Below the pieces are notes generated by a model. The model did no database searches. It saw only the letters and a list, made by a program, of their open reading frames with translations, and was not told the origin of the DNA. From Gremmenia infestans (lineage: Eukaryota > Ascomycota > Leotiomycetes > Helotiales > Hamatocanthoscyphaceae), in contig JAFEVB010000015.1 of the NCBI GenBank assembly GCA_032629725.1, positions 1,612,001-1,676,000 of the forward strand: DNA of 64,000 bases. The letters are read 5' to 3'. Of this stretch, positions 36,669-45,862 are shown piece by piece. A program made the position numbers and the translations under genes. How positions within the stretch are numbered: position 1 is the first letter of the stretch; each line of letters opens with the position of its first letter.

Positions 36669-37700
36669 ATGATGCCAAATTTCAACATCAAAGTGAAATC
36701 GGCGACGCCACTCCTCCTCGACGCGAGAGAGGCAACCATGAAAAACGTAGAAGCAATGTGTCGTGGACAGCCAGCATGGTACTCCCTTTCATCCGTAGCA
36801 GAGTATCGCAAAAAACGAGCGGAAGGCCTAGATGGATTTGTGTCACCCGCTCTATACTCTGGCGCTAAGACAGTCTACATCGCAGCTCGGGACGGACATC
36901 AGATCGAATTGCGAATCATCCAGCCATCTAAGGAGTCTAAAGGAGTGCTTCTCCACTTCCACGCGGGTTCGTAAACGTTTTGGTGAGACAAGAGAGATGG
37001 CTGACATGTAGAAGGCGGATTTGTGATTGGTTCCTGCAAGTCCTACGATAACTACCTCCTACACCTAGCCAATGCACTTCAGATTACAGCAGTCTCTGTA
37101 GAATATCGTTTAGCTCCCGAGAGCCCATATCCAGCAGCTCATCATGACGCTCTAGACGCGGCACACTTTGCACTGAGCCCCGAAGGTGAAAGCATTCTTG
37201 GCTCTCCGCTGAGAATTCTTGCCGGGGAGTCTGCAGGAGGCTCCCTAGCAACATGGGTTGCATTGGCTCTCCGAGATCAAGGAGTTGATGTCCGTTCAAA
37301 AATAGCATGTATCATGTCTTCATATCCCATCTATGACCTGACATATACACCTTCGTTGTTGAGTCACAGGAGAGAGGCTATTCTGAGTAGTGAAGGGATG
37401 AGAAAGTTTGTTGATACCGCGTTCTCAGACTTGAGTCTAGAAAGAAGGAAAGATGGGAGTGTCAGTAGTCTGTATGCTGAGCTAAGCGGAATGCCGCCTG
37501 CGCTTTTCCTCTGCGGAATGGAGGATCCACTGCTTGATGACAGTGTTTTCATGGGCAGCAAATGGGCAATTGCGGGAAACGAAAGCGAGGTCATTCTAGT
37601 TCCCGGTGCGTGGCATGCTTTCACGTTGATTCCAGCAGGCGAGATCACCGATGAAGGGCTGGGAGATCTGGTCCAATTTGCGAGCAAGCATTTGAAATAA
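36669..37700 (+). CDS. Alpha/beta hydrolase, hormone-sensitive-lipase (HSL) family esterase
   Basis: Serine esterase of 328 residues; exons 36669..36966 and 37012..37700. The oxyanion-hole loop is HFHAEGGFVIG, where the usual HGGG is HAEGG and is made by joining the exons. YRLAPESPYPAAHHD is the HSL hallmark. The nucleophile is in GESAGGS; the acid lies in MEDPLLDD and the base in PGAWHAF. No signal peptide, so it should act inside the cell. Placed between the transporter and the second Baeyer-Villiger-type enzyme, it is the natural candidate to hydrolyse the ester or lactone that such enzymes make. That role is inference. Confidence 0.9.
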
Positions 37701-38381
37701 TTAGGCTACAAATGGATAAATCCTTTTGTCAAAAATCCAATGAGTCTCACCATGTTTTTCTTGAAAAGCTATTGACTTAATTGAAACTCTCCAAGCTTCA
37801 AAGAGCCAAGTTGCGTAGCACTACTGATCAACCTTTCATGGAGGTTTATGGCGCAAGCAAATGTGAAGTAAAACATGGGATACAAACATGTGTCTATGTC
37901 TCAACAGTTACGAACAGCTTATTGAGAACTTTCGGTTTAAGGGAACGGACACCTTGCCGACCATGATACTTGGATCAAACAAGAAATTTCGGAAAGACAC
38001 TAGACCCAGGGGTAAATGCAAAGGCGCAAATACGCATTGCCGAAACTTGGAGTTGTGTTCCGAACAAAACCGAGCACTCGTTCCGTTTAGAGATGTTCTT
38101 GGGGCGTGAAGTGATACCACCTCCGAGCGAGACTATGGTCTCCGAGACCAGGAATATGTGAAACCGAACATCTGCTGTTTGGTGCATCGTGAATCGGGCA
38201 GCGACTGTTTAAAGTCACGCGAAAACGTGCGAGATTGACTACGTCGACTCCGACTCAGGTGCTATGTTGGTAGTGTGGATTGAATATTCCTGTTAATATA
38301 GCTTATACTTTGACGTGATCACCTTGTATAATGGTGTAAAATTTGATACCTTTTACATTGGCATATCTTCAGATCCCAACT
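37701..38381. promoter_or_regulatory. Promoter region of monooxygenase 2 with TTCGGAA and TTCCGAA
   Basis: 0.7 kb. TTCGGAA at 37988-37994 and TTCCGAA at 38058-38064, plus further CCGAA/TTCCG fragments. Short ORFs in it have no family content. Confidence 0.5.
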
Positions 38382-40514
38382 ATGGCTTTCCCACAAGCTG
38401 TTACAGAAGCCATCCAGAGGCTCGAAACGCTCTCATCCTTCCCGTCGGAACCAGGACCTGGCATTGCAACCGAAGCGTACAAAAGCACCTCACCTCTGGC
38501 TTACACTTTATCGCAAGTACCTCTGGGCACTGCGCGTCCTCTGAAAATAATCTGCATTGGTGCGGGTTTCAGTGGACTTGCATTTGCGCGAGAAGTCGAG
38601 ACGAACCAGCTCCAGAACATCAATCTAACAGTCTATGAGAAGAACTCAGAGGTTGGTGGGACGTGGTGGGAGAACCGATACCCAGGGTAAAGACCCTGAT
38701 TGCTCGAGCAAATAGCAACCAGGAGCTGATAGATAGAGAATAGATGTGCCTGCGACATCCCTATCCACAACTACCAGGTAATGCCAAGACCACATCTAAA
38801 ACATCATGGCTAAGTACTAATATACCAAGTACTCATGGGCTCCATACCCACACTTTCCATCCTACTATGCCGCTCAGAAGGATATCCATGCTTACATGAC
38901 TCTCGTCGCTGACCAACATAATTTGCGGCACTATGTTCGCACGTCCCACAAAGTCTTGGGAGCCAAATGGATTGCCGAAAGGCAAAAGTGGCAGATCCAG
39001 GTTGTCTGCACAGATGGACGCGAGCTTATGACTTCAAACCGTCACTCCCGAGAAGGCGAAAGTGGAGAGCCATTTATAGAAGAATGCGACGTTCTAATAA
39101 ATGGTTCCGGTTGCTTCAATGACTGGAAATGGCCCAATATCACCAACCGAGAAGTCTTTCAGGGAGAGTTGATCCATTCAGCTATCTGGCCGAGGAACGC
39201 AAACCTGAAAAGCAAGAGAGTGGCATTGATAGGCAACGGGAGTACGGGAGTGCAAATCCTTCCCGCAATCTTGGATGAAGTGGAGAGTGTAAAAGTCTAT
39301 ATTAGAAGCCGAACATGGGTAACTGCGGGTTTCGCTCAAAAGTTTGCTGGACCAAACGGGACAAATGTGGTATTTTCCGATGAACAAAAGAAGGCGTGGC
39401 AGGAGAACCCCGAAGAGTATCTAAAGTATCGAAAGGATGTCGAGTCGGAACTGAACTCGAGGTTCAGGTTGTATCTGAAGTACTCACAGGAGCAAAAAGA
39501 CGCCAAAGCCTTCTCAATCGACCAGATGACGGCAAAGCTAGGTGGGAAGCCTGAGATTGTGGATAAACTACTTCCCGATTTTTCTGTTGGGTAGATTATT
39601 TCTAGTCAATGTAAACAGAGCTCGGTGCTGACTATAAGAAGGTGTAGAAGAGCGACTCCCGGAAACGGATATCTTGAGTCACTATGCTCTCCCAAAGTTG
39701 AGATAGTATGGGGCGAAATCGACTCATTCGACGACAAGGGAATCAAGTCCGCGACAGGCGCATATAACGAATTTGACACAATAATATGTGCGACCGGGTT
39801 CAACATGTCCTTCTCTCCACGCTTCCCCGTCATCGGAGAAAAAGGAATAGATCTACAGAAGAAATGGGACAAAAACCCCGAATGCTATCTCAGTGTAACG
39901 GCCGCCAACATGCCTAATTACTTCATGTATTTAGGACCAGGCAGTCCGCTTGGACATGGCAGTGTGGTGTCGAGTCTGGAGAGAGTGACCGAATATATGA
40001 GTAAGATGATTTCCAAACTGCAGAAAGAGAATTACAGCTCCGTGGTTCCAAAACCGCACATTCCACGCGCATACCAGAAGCAAGCACTTGCATGGCTGGA
40101 GAAGACGGCTTGGAGCTCGAGTTGTGTTTCCACATACAAAAACGGAGATCCGAATGGCCCTCTCATTTCATTACATCCTGGATCAAGGTTGCATTTCTTT
40201 GAACTTCTCAAGAATCCAAGGTTCGAGGATTTTGACTGGCAAAGTCTTTGCGACGACCAAGACTTGACATTTGCATGGATGGCGAATGGGTTCACGGTGG
40301 ACGAGGAGAATAAAGAGAATAAAAAGGACTTGACGTAAGTAGGCAAGCTATCTCCAAGAATTCATCTTACTGACTTCAGCATAGCTGGTTCTTGCCGTCC
40401 GTTGAGAAAACGAAATTCATACGAAAGCCAGAGACCAATGGTGTGAAGGTGCGTACAGAAAAGGTTGAGGAAGCACAAGTTTTCGTCAAAGAGGATCTAC
40501 GTATTATAGATTAG
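38382..40514 (+). CDS. Flavin-dependent monooxygenase, Baeyer-Villiger type, paralogue 2
   Basis: Class B flavoprotein of 640 residues. Exons 38382..38686, 38744..38777 (34 nt), 38830..39590, 39642..40334 and 40385..40514. FAD motif GAGFSG (60-65), then GGTWWENRYPGCACDIP. The Baeyer-Villiger fingerprint is canonical: FQGELIHSAIW (223-233). NADPH motif GNGSTG (248-253). Later conserved blocks CRRATPGNGYLE, ATGFNMSFSPRFPVIG and YLGPGSPLGHGS align closely with paralogue 1 at 19558-21543. The last exon is unrelated in sequence to that of paralogue 1. Following the esterase on the same strand, it probably makes the ester or lactone the esterase cleaves. Confidence 0.92.
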
Positions 40515-41100
40515 TATAAAAGGAAGCCAAGCATGCTTTCTGTGTTGGACTTATGTGGTTGCAACGTGGTCTATATTATGGAGGTGAAGTGTCAACTAGG
40601 CTCGCTGCGGTACGAAATCAAGTTCAGCAGGTTTTGACTGCCTGCTGACTAATCCAATACAAAGTCCCCCTGGGACTCCTATATCACATCTCTCATCCTC
40701 GCTAAAAGATACTGTTTGGAGATAAACGTCTTTCTTTCAACGGGTAAAGTACTACCTGCAATCTCGTAAAGTGTGTGGCGTTTTTAAGAAATATTAGATA
40801 AACGTTGCAAGCTCGTAGAAACTCGTATAAGTCACTCTTCTATCTCCAGCTTCTCATTGCACGTCTTTCTAGATCCTCTCTACCCTTCTGTACAAAGTGA
40901 ATGGCTCATCAATAGATATGTGCCTAGATGTACCTAATGCGGGGTGCGGGAACTCAATTAGTGATATCAGCAATTACTTGGTAACACTTTTCCAAGGCTG
41001 AACTGTCGACGGTTTAAGATTTCTGAACTATGGTCTGTGTATAATTGTCTGCGTTGACACATCCAAAAACACCAAGAAATCCGTCTAGACAAATTCAAGA
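40515..41100. other. Intergenic region at the right edge of the catabolic cluster
   Basis: 0.6 kb, convergent 3' ends of monooxygenase 2 and the serine hydrolase. No TTCGGAA motif and no supported gene. Confidence 0.6.
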
Positions 41101-42417
41101 TCATGGGAAGGTAACATCCAACCCCAAGCTTTTTCCAACCCAGTAACCAACAGCCTCTCTCACAATATTATTGCTACTCCAATTCCTGCTCGGATGCACC
41201 CGATTGGCGAAATGTAACCAGAAGCTATTCGTCCCTCTATCAATCACCAACGTAGTTCCCGTATAACCCGTATGACTAGCCGTCAACAAAGTGGCCATTG
41301 GCCCAGCTGTATAATACTGATTCAATTCAAACCCCAGTCCGTGTTCATCGCCTGGGAACGCCGTATTGAAGTTGTAGAATATCAAGTCTACAACGTCCTG
41401 AGACAGAATGCGGATGCCTCCGTAGGTTCCATTGTTGAGAATCATCTGGCAGAAGATGGCCGTGTCGCTCACAGTGGAGAATAATCCCGCATGTCCAGAA
41501 ACACCACCCAGAGCCCACGCGTTCTCATCATGCACGGTTCCACGAACAGGCTGAGGACGCTGCGGTTCAGCCGGGCCTAAGACGGCGATCTGGAACTCTT
41601 GGGTAGCCATGGAGCTGTAGAATGGGAAAGCTGGTCCCTCGATATTTCCACGGTTGAAAAATGTGGATCTCATGCCTAGAGGGATTGTGTACTCGTAAAT
41701 GAGTGCATCGAGCGGCTGTCCGGTAATCTGTTCGAGGACGAGCATCATGCTCATGAAATTGAGATCTGAGTACAGGAATGTGCTTCCTGGCGGGTTGATA
41801 ATCTTCTGTTCGATAATGGCGTTGATTCTTTCCGTATAGGTTGTGTAGTTGGACGAGAAGAGTGAGGGCGACGGGTCTGCATCGAAACCGCTCGTATGAG
41901 TGAAGAGTTGAAGGATGGTGATAGCCTCCTTGCCGTTGACTGCGAATTGTGGAATGTAGGAAGCTACAGTGCTATTAATATTGAGCTTTCCGGCATCAAT
42001 TTGACGCAGTGCAGCGATCGTGGTGAACAGCTTCGTCAAGCTTGCCATGTCGTAAATAGTGTCAACCGTAGCATCTTCTTGCAGATGATCTGGGAGAAGG
42101 GTCCCATTCACGTCTGCGTAGAGATCCCGTTTTCCCACTGCAACTTCTGAGACGATGACAGATTTATGCCCGATGATTGTGACGGAGCCGGGCTCAACTG
42201 GGTTGACGATGTAGTGGGTGGCCGAACCGTAATTTGCTGCATGTGTGTATGCTGTCAAATTCGCAATCATGGCATCGAGAGGAGCTGAAAGCATTCCGAC
42301 CGATTCCGCAGAACCATAGCGAAGGGTATCTCCATGACTGAGATCGGTTGGTGGGGTTGTTGGTGAGGCGGCTGTGAACAATGACAACATACACACAGAC
42401 AAAGCAGAATACAACAT
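41101..42417 (-). CDS. Secreted class-C beta-lactamase-fold serine hydrolase, AmiE/YbbE-like
   Basis: Intronless, 438 residues from the ATG at 42417, with a signal peptide (MLYSALSVCMLSLFTAAS). Serine active site SLTK (126-129), tyrosine motif YSD (216-218) and a KTG-like HTGYTG (382-387) are in the order expected for penicillin-binding-protein/class C enzymes. The block GTVHDENA...GGVSGHAGLF (293-313) is, to my knowledge, typical of bacterial enzymes encoded with or fused to NagZ, of which Bacillus AmiE/YbbE (N-acetylmuramyl-L-alanine amidase) is the studied case. It could therefore strip stem peptides from MurNAc outside the cell. It lies 3' of the UNC93-type transporter on the same strand and near the MurQ-kinase gene. 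A generic esterase is the main alternative. Confidence 0.85.
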   Translation of the reverse strand: MLYSALSVCMLSLFTAASPTTPPTDLSHGDTLRYGSAESVGMLSAPLDAMIANLTAYTHAANYGSATHYIVNPVEPGSVTIIGHKSVIVSEVAVGKRDLYADVNGTLLPDHLQEDATVDTIYDMASLTKLFTTIAALRQIDAGKLNINSTVASYIPQFAVNGKEAITILQLFTHTSGFDADPSPSLFSSNYTTYTERINAIIEQKIINPPGSTFLYSDLNFMSMMLVLEQITGQPLDALIYEYTIPLGMRSTFFNRGNIEGPAFPFYSSMATQEFQIAVLGPAEPQRPQPVRGTVHDENAWALGGVSGHAGLFSTVSDTAIFCQMILNNGTYGGIRILSQDVVDLIFYNFNTAFPGDEHGLGFELNQYYTAGPMATLLTASHTGYTGTTLVIDRGTNSFWLHFANRVHPSRNWSSNNIVREAVGYWVGKSLGLDVTFP

Positions 42418-43627
42418 CTTGAAAATACTAGTCAAAGATATCGAGATTAATCAAAGCAGCATTTAGGTATACATGATAAATACCTATATATGATGATATA
42501 TCCCGTACTGAACAATAAACTACTAACGCGAATTATCCAATAGATAACGATACCACGTCCCAATGCTCGACGGCATCTAGAAATGAGTACGAAATCGCGC
42601 TAAGTCGGCTTCAATACCGAGACCATCCATTTCTGAGCCGGTGCGCTGACTGTCTCCTTCCTTTCGTGGCGATCGTCATCTAGCTCTCTACAACCACGTT
42701 ACAATAAATTCGGCGCGGAAGTCACCTCGCTCTCGCGCTGGATATTTCCCGTTGGTAATATGTTGTGTAGAGCTACGCGACGATGACAGTAGAAGAAGAC
42801 TATTGGCTGACTGAATTGCAAGAAGAACATTATAGAGCTAGATATACCTTAGACCCAAAGACTGGTCTGTGAACTCTGGGGCCGTCCTTTTAGATGTTCC
42901 ACTATTGTGCGCTAAGCGATTTAGATGCAACGAGAAAATGGGGGTGGGGGCGGTGGAGAGAATGAATGAATGGAAGGGAAAGGTGGTCTGAGCATCTCCG
43001 CTCGTGTTGTGTCATGAGAATTTATTTTTCAAGTAGGAACTGATAGACAGAGTTTCAAATCTGTAGACAGTAGAGATAAAGTTCACGTTCAGAGGTAGCC
43101 TTTGAAGACTTATTTTTACTCGGACTTTCCTTGAGTTTTAAAAAGACGTCAGGTTAGTAGACTTGTAGGGCGAAAGGTCCTCATTAACTAGCTAAGGTAC
43201 CTAGGTACTGCATTAGAGGGAAGCTCTTCTATAGCTTCAAACTCGCTGAATCCGCGCGAAAGGCGATCACGTCCTCACCCAACGCAACAATTTCTATTAA
43301 ACCTATTCTGGAGGGAACAGCACAACCGCGAGCTCTAGGCGAGGATCTGACTTTCAGTATTATTATAGTAAAATCATATATAAGTTCATAGTGGTTCCAA
43401 GATACAGCAGAAGCCTCCCTTTATAAGGGCTGCCATGGCAAATTTATAGCCCAAATTCACGTGACTCTCTTCCCTCTATAACCCCACATACTATGTGGTA
43501 GCAGGATGTCGGTATTGTAGAAGGATAAGTGTCAACTACACTGGAATCTGGTTTTGGCTGCCTTCTGACTAATCCAATATCCAACAATTTCCTTGGACCA
43601 TATCTAAAGCCAGAATACTTGCCCCGA
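42418..43627. other. Intergenic region upstream of serine hydrolase
   Basis: 1.2 kb between two minus-strand genes; it must hold the hydrolase promoter and the transporter 3' UTR. It includes purine-rich tracts near 42930-42990. I see no supported gene. Confidence 0.6.
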
Positions 43628-45277
43628 CTACTCGGACTCTTTCTGGGCAGGTTCAATAACCTCTGGCTCTGACACGAGCGTTGTTACGCTGACTGTCCAC
43701 ACCGTAGGTAGCACAATCAGAAGCGCTCCCATAGATAATCCCCAGTTCATCGCGAGCTGCGACATAGGAGCTACTTTCAGAGCGTTGATTCTCCACGCCA
43801 TAGCGCCACCAGTCGCTTGGAAGGTCTTGTAAGCTCCAACCAATACAGCTAGAATCTCAGTAAGTTGATTTTCATGGATAGAAAGTGTACAATCATGGGG
43901 CAACGCTCGGAGATATTTACCTGCACGTGTGGTGGAGTTTGACTCCGTACCAATCAGCCAGTAACAGAAACCCTGCCATAAGGCATCGTAAGCACCATAA
44001 AAGATATACAAGAACATTGGCCCAGCAGCTAATGAGCCTGTCATGTAATCAATATCCTGTTTGTGACCGGCCTTAATACGATGAGTCTGCCATTTCTGGA
44101 ATGCGTAGCCACCACCCCAAATGGCCATGCCAGTCACAACCAAAACAGCCCAGCCGATCTTCGCTCTTGTTGTCCTGCTAAGAAATGGAAGATCCAGGAT
44201 AACTCCAATCAAGAGACCGCCGAACATCTGCGCCATCCAGTACAACGCACCGTTGAGCGAGCGAGTCCGAATGTTGAAAGTCTGACCGTTGACTTGGTTC
44301 TGTTGGTAGGAATAGAAGACGTTGGCAGCGAAGAAAAGTGGTAGCATGCAAGCTACTCGCCAAGTACACATGACTTGGATTGCATTTTTGATGGAACCCT
44401 TGAAAGAGAACTTCTCATGTTCGACAGCGGCGTGTAGCTGGGCAAGCTTGATCCGGCGGGGGGCGCAGATGAACACACCAAGGACCCAACCCACGAGCAT
44501 GACTACCATCAGTGCGATATAAGTTGAATTTGTGATCGTTCCACTCTTAGAGCGGAAGTTCAGACCGAATGCAGCGAGAGATCCGACACCTCCTCCGAGG
44601 TTGAAAATGATCCAGAACACGGCGATGGCACGACCTTTTTGAGATTCATCAACGTAGGTTGTCATTATGGCGCCTTGAACAACCCATAGCATCGAGGCTC
44701 CAATTCCAAGAATAGCTCCAGACGCGATAACAAACGGACCATTCTTTGTATCTGTCCCGGGTCAGTATGAAGCTGAATAATATGACATATGAACTGACGA
44801 TTGAAGTTCAAAAGACTGCCACTGTATAGAGCATAGGTCCATCCTCCAAGTAAAAAGGTGATGCGGGGCCCCAACCAGGCGAACAGAGGGCCAACAACAA
44901 AGAGGGCAGTTGCAGCAGTGGCTATATATCCAATGTCAGCCCAAGAATGTTGATCATGGACCTGGGGAACTCGCCAGAAAGAAGAGCAACGGTCGCGTTC
45001 GCTGCTACAGTAGAGTCAACTTGACCTGAGCCTCCTAGCCCACCTAACGCATTGTACATCTGTTGTATTATTAGTGCACTTCTCGTAAAGTTTGCACAGG
45101 TTGAGTGGAGCTTACTCCAGGGCAGCAGAAGCAAATGAAGCTTATGAGGAGTATTTGAGTCCACGAGGAAGCGTAGATCTCTTTCAGCTTGTTTTGTTTT
45201 TGAGCACCATCATGTTCGACGTCTATCCTGTTCACCTCCTCCCCAACTTCGGCGATGGGCGTATTTTCTTTTGGCAT
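43628..45277 (-). CDS. UNC93-like major facilitator (DUF895) transporter
   Basis: Membrane protein with about eleven to twelve helices, 473 residues. Exons 45277..45116, 45059..44975, 44921..44799, 44751..43921 and 43848..43628. Motifs typical of fungal UNC93-like proteins: CCPGMYNALGGLGGSGQVD, LLGGWTYALYSGSLL, WVVQGAIMTTYVDESQKGRAIAVFWIIFNLGG (parts), and GAYKTFQATGGAMAWRINAL. The second intron keeps frame only with a GC-AG boundary (GCGAGT donor), giving ALLS|ATAATALFVVGP as in relatives. Its divergent neighbour is the MurQ-kinase fusion and its downstream neighbour is the muramyl-amidase-like hydrolase. Uptake of MurNAc or a small muropeptide is a hypothesis from position only. Confidence 0.88.
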
Positions 45278-45862
45278 TTTGAGATGTACAATAAATAGAG
45301 TGAGTTGCAATGATTGATTCACTTCAAGAAGCAGTGGGTAGTGCTAGCTTTTGTATAAAGCTAGCTCACACGAGGCATAGAAGTTGTTGGATCCACTGAT
45401 AAGCTTTGACTCGTTACCAAGCCACCGGCGCATCCAGCGCAACCCAGACGACGATTGATAAATTACTATTGATTTGTTGAAGAGATAATCTGGAAAACAT
45501 GGTCGGGAAGTTGGGAGCTTACAGCAGTTCTGATGGTTCGCATCCCACTTTCGCTGTCGGTTATTGGCCAGATCAGCACGGCCTAATAAGAGACACTAGT
45601 AACGTGGGATGAAACGTGGTAGAAAACCCACCTAATCTTGTGAGATAAACCTTTCAGGGTCATTCCGTAATTCCTGGGCTTATCATCGATTGATACCCCA
45701 GGTCCAGAATAAGGTGAGTGCTAGATGTGCTAGCAACGTGGACATATGCCGTGCATGCTAGGTAACACAAGATCCTCGCGTTCCTCAAATCATCTACGAT
45801 ATCTATCAATTTCCGTCCTCACCTGACACCAATGCATACTTTCGAAGCTAAAATCACCAAGG
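45278..45862. promoter_or_regulatory. Divergent promoter, UNC93-like transporter / MurQ-kinase, with several GATA sites
   Basis: 0.6 kb. HGATAR-type sites, the form bound by AreA/Nit2 nitrogen regulators, are at 45398, 45457, 45484 and 45644 (plus) and 45681 (minus). In AT-rich DNA about two would be expected by chance, so support is modest. Confidence 0.4.

Noticed and set aside
13833..40514. Secondary-metabolite biosynthetic cluster
   Set aside because: No PKS, NRPS, terpene synthase, DMATS or RiPP precursor seen; enzyme set fits degradation better.
43444..43656. Small ORF near the transporter 3' end
   Set aside because: No motif; overlaps the transporter stop region in another frame.
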